Shown here piece by piece: positions 43,685 through 54,411 of a stretch of DNA of 64,000 bases (position 1 is its first letter; every line of letters starts with the position of its first letter). The notes under the pieces are model-generated. The model saw nothing but the letters and a program-made list of their open reading frames with translations. It did no database searches and was not told the origin of the DNA. This stretch comes from Pochonia chlamydosporia 170 (lineage: Eukaryota > Ascomycota > Sordariomycetes > Hypocreales > Clavicipitaceae): assembly GCF_001653235.2 (NCBI RefSeq), contig NW_019154046.1, forward strand, positions 248,001 through 312,000. The letters run 5' to 3'. Both the position numbers and the translations under genes were made by a program.

Positions 43685-46600
43685 CTATTCCCATTTTACC
43701 TGTCCCCATCCTGCAATGTTTTGTCTCCAACTCGCAACTACTTCTTTCACTGTTCCATCTTCCACCAATTCATTCAATTCGCCACCAGCATCCTCAAACA
43801 CCCAAGTCCGTAATTTTCCGCCGAACTCGCTTCCGGTGCCAATCTCACTTTTTAACTTGGCAACGAGCTCCTTAGCGGCCTTTAAAGCTGACTCTGAAGC
43901 TGTTTGCACTGCTTTGACCTGTGATATGACCTCTTTCGGCAAGTTGCTGCTGCCTGATCGGTCACGTTCCTTTTCTCGCTCGTTGAAAGATAGAATCCAC
44001 TGCGTTGCCAGCTTGGCAGCCATCGCTGTATCATGCAGCATGGTAATGCCATGAAATGACCGCAGTGTTGCTACAACGTTTCCAACAGTTCCATCCAGAG
44101 TTGGGAGCTCGTCAAGTTGGGTTGTTATTGAAGCCTTTACAGCGTCGGTGATTTGCTTCAAAATGTCTGGAAGTGGTGCTGACTTGTCGATTCCCACACA
44201 TAGAGGAAGCAATGTAGCTAGCAAATTAACCGTCTCGTAGTAGAGTATCTCACTTGAGGTACAGTGAGCCGACGCCTTGCCCATGAACTTCGCCATGGAG
44301 TTGCTGAGTCGCCCCATCATCTCAATAACAAACGTGTAGTCGATGCCCATGACTGCCGCCGTGGCTTTGTAAACTGTCGGTGGTCGGTACAACAGTATGT
44401 CTTGGAAAGCTTCGGCCAAAAGACCAAGGTGGGATCGAGTATTCTGCATCATTAGCAAGTCAACAAGCCTCAGGTTACTGATCTTTTTACTCACAGAGGG
44501 TGCGGGGCCAAGACGAAGTCTGTCGTATATTGGCTGTGACGAACTGCTCTCCCACGAGGGGAATGATCCGTAGTCAACGACACTTCTCAACACCAAGTCA
44601 TCAGGAACTTCGTCTGCGTTAAAATCAGCATAGCCCTCGGGGAGAAACGTCCTATGGAGACTTACAAAACCGGGGGTCGTTCAAAAATTCGCCGCAAGGC
44701 TCGCCAAGTAGCCTATCCGCCCTGACTTCCTCCACCAAACTCATGGCTCTTGTACATCCAGATCTCAAATTCTCAATATACTTGGGCATGTCAAGAATGC
44801 TCCCATAGCTGCCTGCCTCGAATGCATCGATCAATCTTCTCGGCATCTTCAGCTTCAGCGACACTGAAAAATGAGACCGCAGAGTCTCAATGAGTTCCCA
44901 GCCCCACGAATCTGATGAGTCCAAGATAATTGGTGCTATGGTGGACAGACGATCGTAGAAGATGGGAGCAAGTGAATCCACAATCGTTCTCTTCACAGCC
45001 AGACCATGCCAAGCCTCTCGACTTCTGTGTGCAGATCCTAAAAGAAGGTGTAGCTGCACAAGTACAAGAGATATCTGGCTGTGCTTAGGGGTGAGAAAAG
45101 CTTGATGTTCCAGAACAAACAGAGCGCGTAGAAGATATTGTGAAGCTGGCGGTGACGAGTGAATATACCCCAAGCGGCTTTGGAAAGCTAATTGAACGTT
45201 GCAAAATGCAACCAACATAGAAAGTTCGGGGAGAAGTTCATTCTGACCAGTTGGGTTCTCTGCAAAATCTTTCGTTGCAGACTTGTATGCCCTCAACGCG
45301 GCGCTGGAGATCTTGGCCAGACAAACAGGGCAGGACTCGGATGCAAACTGCGCATCGCAAGCTAAACATCGTGAGCTGGGTTTCTCTCCAGCTATCGGCG
45401 CTCGTCCAATGGGACAAGTGGAAAGAAGATATTGGATCTTTAGGGCTAGCAGATTGACTCTTGCAGACAACACAGGGTCCTTAACCGACTTTGCCAGCTC
45501 AGGGGTGTAGGTATACGCCATATACTTTAACCCTGCAACATCAAGCAGTTCCAGCAGCTCTTTTACATCATCAAAGCAAGCAGCACTGGTTTTCTGGTCC
45601 TGGATATAGTTGACTAGTTCCCGCAGTCGTAGTGATGAAGGCTGACCGTCCTTGATATCATCGACATCGTTCGTTTTGAGAATAAAGGCGGCAGAGACGC
45701 GGGCCAAAATCACGTTTCTCTTATAAATGGGCTTCAACCCTTTGTATTGCGCGAGCTTGACCAGCAATTTCTGTACTCTTTCCGTGGCCCTGTTCAAAGT
45801 CAGCTCGATTCGTGAACAAGTAGGTGAGAACATGCATACTCTATGTTTGAGTTCCTAAGATGTGATGCCGCCTGAATGAAGTTCTTCCAGACGAGCCAGT
45901 CACAGGCCAATAGCGAGAGTTCTCCGTTCTCGTCAGTGTGCGACAAGCAGGCTTCGCAGAGACTATACAGTGCCTCCCATTCTTGTTGTTTGCGATATCT
46001 TGCCGCAGTCCGCTGGAACAACTCTTTCCTTCCAAGTCGGAATTGCGCAACTGGTGAGAATAGAGAGCTTTGGGTGAGCTTTTGGACATCATCCGCTGTC
46101 CCATGTGTTTCTATGATGTCGTATAGTAGCAGAATTTCTTCCTCAGTCTTGATTCCACGGGCTGGTGTTTCCTCTGACTTTGATGTATGCGCCTGTTCGG
46201 TGAGTTGAGCAGCACGTTCTATTTGCTTTAGTGCAAGCATGCCGTAAAGCTTCTTCTTCTCCGGTGGTGATTGACTGCTCGTCTATGCCAGCGTCAGTAC
46301 AGGTGGTGCAAATTAGTTCTCACCCGATAAACCTACAGCCAACATGTGAGTAATGATTATGTTCCAGAACATAAAGTCCCTTTCTTGGGCAGACGACCTG
46401 TCGATCATGGCAGCAATCTTTGCCGTTAGTCTTCAGCCGTACAACAACAACTCGCTGGCCTGGGACATACCTGCTGAGCGCTGACCAAATCCCAGTGTAA
46501 CAAACATGACTGCAAACACCTCGTAGAAGCAATTTTGTCCTTGGGCGCAGCTTTGACGGCCCTTACGCGTAAGGGACCGAGTGTTTCGGGAAACGCATCT

Positions 46601-46944
46601 TCAGAAATCAGGTCCAATGTCGCCCATTCCAGCAAGTCTATTCCATCCACGTCTTTAACCACGGTGCCGTCCTTGACGAACTTGTCGACAGCTGCGACAG
46701 CCGCGAACTTTGTATTAGGGTCGTCCAGCTGACTTTCAGCGCAGATTTTCACAATCTATAGTCTCAGTTAGTGCCGTGATATCCCGTCAAAGCATGTGTC
46801 TCATCGCACATCAAAGTACTGATCGTTAAAAGTGCGAGCTCGCTGGGAGGCCAGTCTCATGGCCACAGACCAGTTGCCATCTTGAAAAGCAGACTGGAGC
46901 TGGATATCGACCCCGTTCCTCAGACGGGGGCGTTGACGACTCAT
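43685..46944 (-). CDS. NatB N-terminal acetyltransferase auxiliary subunit (Naa25/Mdm20)
   Basis: Seven exons (46810-46944, 46471-46755, 46337-46417, 45840-46282, 44666-45789, 44495-44613, 43685-44443) join in phase to give 981 residues. The N-terminus MSRQRPRLRNGVDIQLQSAF, the EWATLDL block and helical, TPR-like repeats throughout fit fungal Mdm20. The subunit anchors the Naa20 catalytic partner to ribosomes and acetylates Met-Asp, Met-Glu, Met-Asn and Met-Gln N-termini; loss affects actin and mitochondrial inheritance in yeast (family knowledge). The 51-nt intron 44444-44494 keeps frame if retained, but its GTGAGT donor and CTAAT branch site mark it as an intron. The 52-nt intron 44614-44665 is less sure, because part of it reads like coding sequence in another frame. 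Confidence 0.85.
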
Positions 46945-47464
46945 GACATGTAAGAGAATGTGCAATGTGCACGACAATGGATGAGTGTGTGTTCAAATTG
47001 CCTGTTCTGTGCTCAAAATGTTTGGCGGGGCATTTCTGACTTCTGAGGTTTGGAGGGGCTCGAAGCTCAGACAGTGTGGCAACTGGTATTCATACGTGCC
47101 GGATTGGCCAAGTTGCGCAAGCTCCAGTGGTGTCTGTTCGTCGTGTTTTCGTCATTTGCAAGAAACTTTGACCAATTGCGTGGCATATTGGCACAGTAGT
47201 CATTTAGATTTTGCGTTTTTCTATTTAAAAGGGGACTGGTATCTAATTCTTGTGATTCGCTTGGCAAGCCTGCCCTTGTAACCTACACATCAACCCTTCA
47301 CCGCATCTAAAGCCAGAAGCCTTCTCTATAATCACACAATATTATACAATTCCATCGGTGCCATAACTACGCACGGCATATCTTCGCGCCAAAATCCGGG
47401 CCGTCAAAGTTCCGTCGTCGCCATTCATCACGAGCTGAAGCTAAATAAAAGCCAGCCAACTCGG
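46945..47464. other. intergenic spacer
   Basis: Promoter region of the NatB subunit and 3' side of COX23. No gene seen. Confidence 0.5.
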
Positions 47465-47912
47465 CTAGAAAAGGCCACCCCGTTCCTTCTTTCGTCGCTC
47501 AGTCTACCAAACGTCAGCGCCAATCCATATAATTCGGAGTATACCCAATCGCATCGCATCTGTCTGTCTATGAACATCGGAAGTACGTACCCAGGCAGCC
47601 TTGCAATCTCTGTACGCTCTGTGATCAGTCAGCCACGTGAATCAGACTTGCCAGGAGGAAAAAACAACTGGAAATATTCGCCACACATCGATTTGTCCCC
47701 TCCATTTCGATATAAACACTTGTAGCTTCGCTGGGCGGCCTCTTGACACGGATCGTAGAACTCGGACTTGGATTTTCTGCGTTTGGTTAGTCCCCATTGC
47801 CGACTTTCTACGTGGCTGTGTTTGGCAGGTAGACAGCGTACGTTTCGAACTTTTCCTTGGACTTGGTATTCCACGGGTCCTTCTCTGATGCAGGGGGCGT
47901 TGAGTCGGCCAT
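47465..47912 (-). CDS. COX23: Cox23, mitochondrial twin Cx9C copper-pathway protein
   Basis: Four small exons (47842-47912, 47669-47776, 47591-47618, 47465-47503) give 81 residues. Joined, they form the twin Cx9C module: C-QEAAQRSYK-C and C-GEYFQAYRD-C, with the conserved CLYRNGGDKSMC link between them, and a basic end ERRKKERGGLF. These four cysteines are oxidised in the intermembrane space by the Mia40 relay. Cox23 assists cytochrome c oxidase assembly together with Cox17 (family knowledge). The second intron uses a weak GTTGTT donor; the others are GTACGC and GTACGT. The gene is easy to miss because no single frame is long. The geranylgeranyltransferase gene ends only about 170 nt upstream on the same strand. 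Confidence 0.88.
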
Positions 47913-48085
47913 GTTGGGTGATGTGTGGTTGTAGATTGTCTGCCGAGGATGGGTTTGGGAATGAAGTCATGCCATCGGAAGAACATCGGCATTGGCCATT
48001 TGGTCACTTATTCGCACAGTACGCCTACGACGTGAAGAACCATGGAAAGCATCTTGGCCACAAAATACCATTACCGTATGTACCG

Positions 48086-49478
48086 TTAACTCCCATTTTG
48101 AATACTCTCCCAGAATCCATCTCCGTCAAACCCGTCCTGGCTTCTCAGTAACCCACCCCGTGCTAATTCTATTTTCCGCGCCGTCTCCTTGCTGCAACAC
48201 AACCCAGCATCAAACTCCTTCAAGTCAGCATCACCCAAGAGTGCCAGGGCCGCCAACCCCAGATACGAATGATACAAATCAGGCGGTCCGCCGGCGTATT
48301 TCGAAAAGCCGCCTATTTGATGCTGAGTTATATCCAGGAGATACCGCCTGGAGGGTGGTATATTGATAGCATCAAAGCTATCCACCATCTGCAAACGTTT
48401 AGTTACGATGTCATCATGAGTCTTTATTGTCATTCATGAACATACCGTAAGTGTTCCAGCAACCCACCAGCAATAACACGTATCAGCCTTCTTATTCCAT
48501 CGCCCATTATACCCGACGTGAACACACTCGTCTCCTATACTTAAATCGCCAAGTTTGGCCTGTATATAATTCTCGCCGTCTTCCTCACTGTCATCTTCTT
48601 CTGCTTTAGCGAGGTAATGGAACTGTCTGTAAACTAGAAATCGTACTAAAGCATCGCGATCTGGCACGCCCTTAGCAACTGCTTCACTTTTATGAGCTGC
48701 CGCCGATGCTGACGATGGTCGGTCTAGCATGTATAATGCAGCAATGGCGCAGTAGGCGTAGCCAGCTTTTGTTCGGTTAGCCCATATTTCTGCGGATATT
48801 CCGATATGATACATACCGTGAGACTCGTGGTCCGATATTTCTGCTGCGCCCCCATCATACGTCTATTCACATTAATTGCGAATTCTTCTACTGACCCCGT
48901 GGAAAGCTCACCTGTGTATGTCGTATATGATCAATCAATGACTCAGCATCAAAATCATCCTCCCCATCCCCTTCCCCTTGTAGCATCCACCGAATGCTGC
49001 TCGCCAGATAACCATGCCGCGTATCATGTCCACCCACAGCCTCTCCCTCCCATAACACCTGACCGAAGCTCCCATCAGGTCTCTGCAACTTCTTCACCCA
49101 TCGAAGCAGCTTTCGGCGTTCTACGCCTGCAAATGCCGCGGCAGCTTCCTCATCAGTCCCAGCTGCAAGACCCAATACGAGTAATGCGAAAAACGTAGCA
49201 GCGAGATTTGCTGACCCCTTGGCTGCGTCCTGTCCTGACAAGACGTGGGAAGAGCTTCCGCAGAAGCCGCCATCGGGATGTTGTAGACTCAAAACCCAGG
49301 AGCGGATAGATGAGCGCTCCTTGGGTGTCAGCGGCACAGAGAGTAAGTCGAGGGCTGAAACAATGAAGAATGCGAATGTCAAGCGGGTAGAGTCGTTGCC
49401 TGTGTATGCAGATGGAAGATAGTTGGTGAAGCAGCGTTGCCAATATTTAATATGTCGCGATTTTTCCAGAGACGCCAT
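48086..49478 (-). CDS. CDC43: protein geranylgeranyltransferase type I beta subunit
   Basis: Four exons (48912-49478, 48817-48862, 48446-48765, 48086-48388) join in phase to give 411 residues. Prenyltransferase alpha-alpha repeats are visible: SLQHPDGGFCGS, LQRPDGSFGQ, TYDGGAAEISDHESHAGY and HQIGGFSKYAGGPPDLYHSY. Zinc ligands are Asp and Cys in ADTCYCWW and His in DLYHSYLGLAAL. With the shared alpha subunit, the enzyme attaches geranylgeranyl to CaaL-type proteins such as Rho1 and Cdc42 (family knowledge). It is divergent from the ILM1 gene. The symbol follows the yeast orthologue. Confidence 0.92.
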
Positions 49479-50182
49479 TATTCGAACTGATGGGGGTGCA
49501 ATTCCCCAGTGCTGGTGTTTATTAATCTAGAAACAATTCCGGGGACTCGCAGACGTGCATATCATGCCGTTTACCCCGTACATGCATTTTTCGTGAAGTG
49601 TTGATGTTCTGTCAGTTGCAAGAGCTCCATTCAATGTTCCCCTCCCCCACCAAGCTCAAGCTCAACTCCACCTCTTTCGCGTCGTCCCTACAATACAAAG
49701 CTCAACGCCACACACCGTTTCACAGTCCATCACGTCCAAGCCACACCTTGCATTTTCAATATCCGTGCGACCCCTGTCCAGGCCCTCTACACGTTTTCAC
49801 GAAATACGTGTCGCAACCTCAACCAGCAGTTCGAGTGACGTCGGTCGCATTGCCAGGGTGGTCGAAGCTCGAGGCTCGTGTGACCTACGCACGAAGCCAG
49901 CCCTTTTCACAAACCAACCTCTCCAGCTTCTCAAGACTTGTGAATGCTGCTTCTTCACCTTCCAGCGACAGCTATTCTCGAGCTGAAAGGGCCGACGCTA
50001 TCCACCCTCCAGACACTCCATTCTGAAACATTTTCAACGTGTCATCCATCGCGTATCCCTTGCCTCGACGGCAAAGGCTCATCACGACTTTCAACATCTG
50101 TAACACCCTCGATCGAATATTAAAGCTCGCCACGGCAACACAAACACATACGACTGCGCCAAAACCCATCACAACCGCCATC
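49479..50182. other. divergent intergenic region
   Basis: Shared upstream region of the geranylgeranyltransferase (minus) and ILM1 (plus) genes. No gene seen. Confidence 0.5.
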
Positions 50183-50850
50183 ATGGCCCTCATAACGTCC
50201 AAAACCCTCATCACATCCATATCGCTCTTCCACATCACCCTCGGCTTCTTCTTCCTCACCAACCCCAGCGCCATCAACGATCAGATCCTCGTACAAGTCC
50301 TCGGTCAAAGCATGGGCATTGTAAGCAGCCAGCTTTCGTCAACAGCATCCCTCACTAACATATCTAGCCATTTGCACGAGGATTCGACGCACAATCCCAC
50401 ACCCTTGCCTTCCTCTCCATCGTCCTCGTATTCTTTGGTCTCAGCGACCTCTTCTCCCTGGGCATGCCCGAAGAATTAGGATCGCTCTACTACTGGGGAA
50501 CACAAGGTCGGTTCCGCTTCCCATACCCGCCAAATATCATAATCTAACACGGCGCAGCGCCTCTACGAGCCTTTCTATCCATCCTTCTCACATTCTACAC
50601 CTACACATTCGGGCCATCATCCCCCTTCTACGGCGGCACATCACACCGAACTCGCACCAGCTACAACACGACCTACTCCCCCGCATCGTGGGGCGGCGAT
50701 GGCCTGAAGAATCGCGTCTTCTTCACATTCGTCTTCATCGAGATGATCGCCTGGTTCTGGGTGTGGGTTACGCTGCGAGAGGAGAGAGCCGGTGTTGTAG
50801 AGAGGATGAGGAGGGGCGCTTCTGGGAAGAATCACGCGCATGATGAGTGA
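50183..50850 (+). CDS. ILM1: ILM1 family endoplasmic-reticulum membrane protein
   Basis: Three exons (50183-50320, 50368-50506, 50558-50850) give 189 residues. The N-terminal hydrophobic block MALITSKTLITSISLFHITL, the mid block FLSIVLVFFGLSDLFSLGMP, the YYWGTQAPLR signature and a last segment FFTFVFIEMIAWFWVW match the ILM1 family, with four predicted membrane spans. In yeast, ILM1 loss raises mitochondrial DNA instability and it sits in the ER; its molecular function is not settled. The tail is short and basic. It converges with the kinase gene. Confidence 0.85.
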
Positions 50851-51415
50851 TGAGGTTTTATTCCATTTTCTGTACTGTGCAGGAAAGGGATGTAGATGTT
50901 TCTTCGTCTACAAATGGGCATTTGGACATTTAGAAAGGTGCTGGTTGGATAAAGTTGTGCATTTTGTCGTAGGATTATACCCGATTAAACGAGAAGTTGT
51001 AAATGATATACCGTCATCAATTGACGTGCAGTTTTAATAAGGCTTGTACGGAGTACTTCAGCCTGTTTATCATGTCATGGCGTCCTTAAACTACATGGAC
51101 CTCTGGACGATGGTCCACTAACACGACACACGCTCACTCACTTCTCCAAGCGAGAAAGGCAATGAAAAGCAAACACAATGTTCATCATCTAGAATACATA
51201 CATGGTATCCATAGCCATACACGGGTATATTCCTCCAACGTACACATACAGTCCTTCATCCCAAATGCAACAAAATAAAATCGAAATACCAGCATGAAAT
51301 GCGTTCAAGAAGCAGCGCAAATGCCTCCCAATGAATATATATACTCGTATAAGAAAAGGGCGTGAACAGATGGCCCAACCCGTCTACTCTTCATGGCAAC
51401 TCAGGCCACTGGTCA
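50851..51415. other. convergent intergenic spacer
   Basis: Tail-to-tail spacer between ILM1 and the kinase gene. It contains one TACGGAGTAC motif at 51047-51056. No gene seen. Confidence 0.5.
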
Positions 51416-54411
51416 TCATTTGGCCGCCTCCACGGCTGTCGCGGGCGGTGCAGTTGTAGCCGTTGGACTTTCGACAGCTGGCGTCGTCGGCTGCTCGTCT
51501 TCGAGAATCTGTTCTTCTATAATTTCCCCGGGCCTGCCAACAATAGGCTGGAAAGATTCTACTTCTTCAAATTCGTCTTCGTCTTCTTCTTCGACCACCG
51601 GTTCTTCATCCTCTTCTTGGATGGTGATTTCCCCGGATCGTCGACCAAGTGCTGAGCCGCTTCCACTCCGTGAGTGCGACCCGGAGCCCGTGTTCCGGCT
51701 GCCGTGAGGGCCAAGCCCGCCAAAGTTTAGTGAGGGTCCTTTGAAGATGTTCCTCTTTCGCTTAGCGAACAATACCCCAGAGGCGAACGGATTCGGTGAG
51801 CCGGGAGGCTGTTGCTGGTTGTTTCCACTGGGCATTCCCTCATCGTACAGTCGCAACGGCGGTGGCGCTGGGGACCCTCGAACAAGGCGAATGTTGGATG
51901 GGAACGAATTGGCCGTTGGTGTAGCTGGCAGCACCTTGACTGAATGGTGAGGTGACTGTCCACGACCGAGTGGCGTTTTTGACGTGGAAACTGAACCGGC
52001 TGAGCTAGTTGATGAAGCTTTTGAATGGGAATGACGGTGGTGATGTAGCGATCGTATGGAAGAGACTGATGACGAAGTGGATTTCCTCCCCCGTAATCCA
52101 GCAGAGGACCGGCGCATGGCTGATCGGGGAGTTACCGGGGCGGGAGACAAGGACTGCCGCTTATATGATGAAGCCGTGGCTACTCTTGGTCGGAGAGGCT
52201 GAATGTGAGCAGACGGGGTTACGGATGAGCCAGAAGGTGTTCTGGTGGGTGTGCCAATTTGGCCATTACTCGGTAGTGCCTTGGCCAATCCGTTCGCTAC
52301 TACGCCCTTTGGCAAGGGTACCGTCGGATGACCGCTGTTAACGGAACTCGAGGTCGGATACTTGCTTGTCTGTGGTCTTGGGCTCGCATCTTTGCCGCTG
52401 CCGTTATTGGACCCGTGCTTCAGATGCAAATTCGGCGTGCTCCGGCTCGTCCTCCGTTCGTGGCCCTTCCTTCGTTTCGTCGTGTTCTCAATAAACCAAT
52501 GTGATAAGTTCTTCCAGTGGGCGATAATGGCTTGGCTGGGCTTCTTCTTCGGCTTAGGCTGTCCATTTTGTTGATTATTTTGGGAGGTACCGCCGTTGCT
52601 TCTCACGCCCAAGGTATCAGATGTCGTCACCAAATGCAAGGTAGATCCCCTAGACCTGGCGCTTCGAATCACCCCTTCCTTTGGTGGTGGAATGGGTCGG
52701 CGGTGCCGCGAGGTTGATACAGATCGAATCGAGTCTTTGTCAATGGGAGTCGGGGGGACATCTTCTTGAGATCTCCCAGATTCTGGAAGCAGTGGCAAGT
52801 CCGTCACTGTAAAATCGCCGTGGTAATGTGCGCTCCTTCGCTCCGATCGTCCTCGTCTGGGGCCGCCGTGCTCGCCGAGTCTTATAAACTGGCTCGTCAG
52901 GCCACCGTCTTCATCGACATCTTGCAAAACAGGAGTCATGCGGTCGAGTCGGCTTGAAGCGGCAGACAACCGTCGTAAACTTTTTTCAAGCTCCTTTTCT
53001 TGTCGCTTGCGATCTCTCCTCATCATCTTTCGTTCCTCCTTCTCCAAGAGCAATGTCCACCAACCGGATAGAGCATTGCATTTTTGCGCCAAGACACTCT
53101 CAATTACAGCATCAATGTCTACACCAGCACTTCGCATACGTTGGAGGCAATCCTTTTCCAGGGCTGTAGCAAATGGTGAGTGTGCCCTGACGTCAAGAAT
53201 CGCTTGTTGTGCGGGAGCATGTTCTGCCAGGAACGGGTGGGCCAAGATATCGGGGAGCGAAGGTCGCGGGAGCGGTCGTTTTGAAAGCAGCAGCTTGAGT
53301 AGCGAAAGGGCATCGGGAGTCAGGTGGTCAGGATACTTTGGTTCCTCAGACAGTATTCTGGTTCGCGTAACGTTGTCGTCGTCGTCATCGAAGGGTAGTT
53401 CTCCGCATAGCAGCGCGTACAATATAATCCCCAAACTCCATACATCTACCTTTTCACCAGCATATTTCTCTCCCTTGAGCATTTCCGGTGCCGCATAGCA
53501 TATTGTGCCGCAAAAGGTTTGTAGGTAATTCGTGCGACCCTCGTACTCCCTCGTGAAACCAAAGTCGACGAGTTTGACGTTTTCGTGTCTATCGAGGAGG
53601 ATGTTTTCGAGTTTCAGGTCGCGATGAACGCATGACTGGAAGTGGACGTACGATACAGCGCCGACGAGTTGGCTAAATATCTTTTGCACCTTACCAACAG
53701 GTAGTGGTCCATGTTCGAGAAGGTAGTTGTAAAGTTCGTCACCTGTTATACATCAGCCCAGTCCCTGTTCCAAGCTTCCGGCCGTCGTCGGGGGATCAGA
53801 TCCGTACCTGAACAATATTCCAAAACCAGCCACACCAAGTTTTCTGTTACAATGACCTCGTATAGTCGTGCAATGTGCGGGTGGACAAACTGCCTGTGGT
53901 GGTGAATTTCGCGCGCGAGGTTTGCATCGTCTTTATGAGCAGACTTTAAAACGACCTGTCACAGTAAAAGACGGTCAGTTAGTCTCCCAGAACCCCCAAC
54001 ACATGAAGATTGGTGCGCCGTGATATGCGGGAAAGCACTGTTTCACGTAAGGTTGTCATACCTTGGACCCGTTGGTGAGTTTGTGTGTTGCGAGGTAGAC
54101 TTTTCCAAATGATCCTTTTCCTATTAATCTGCCGAGGGTATAATTTCCAACGGATTTCAGGTCGCTACTGGAGAATTCGCTGTACAAAACCAAGCTGTCA
54201 GCATTCCGAGAGGTGCTGCGAGATTCTCGCGCCCACAATCGCAAGGGCTTCGGGTCAGGTCAGGCGGACGAGAGGGAGGATGGGTGACAACTTACTCCAA
54301 CAGCTGCTGATACGAATTCGCAAGCTATGAGAAAGAGAAAACAAGTCAGCTTCTCACCCTTCTTCTTTTTTTCTTGGAGTGGGATTTGTCAGAGACGGAG
54401 GGGTCGCCCAT
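51416..54411 (-). CDS. CAMK-type serine/threonine kinase (YPL150W-like)
   Basis: Exons 54358-54411, 54296-54324, 54062-54179, 53808-53955 and 51416-53742 give 891 residues. The kinase domain has the glycine loop IGKGSFGKVYLA, the HRDLKLEN catalytic loop at about 156-163, DFG at 176-178 and the APEML site. The long tail (about 400-891) is serine-, proline- and arginine-rich, with an acidic patch near the end, and is probably disordered. The domain resembles the yeast YPL150W/Kin4-like branch; target proteins are unknown. Exons 2 to 5 are firm. Exon 1 (MGDPSVSDKSHSKKKRRR) depends on an intron of only 33 nt, so the true start may be elsewhere upstream. A GC-rich, motif-laden leader lies upstream. 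Confidence 0.8.
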
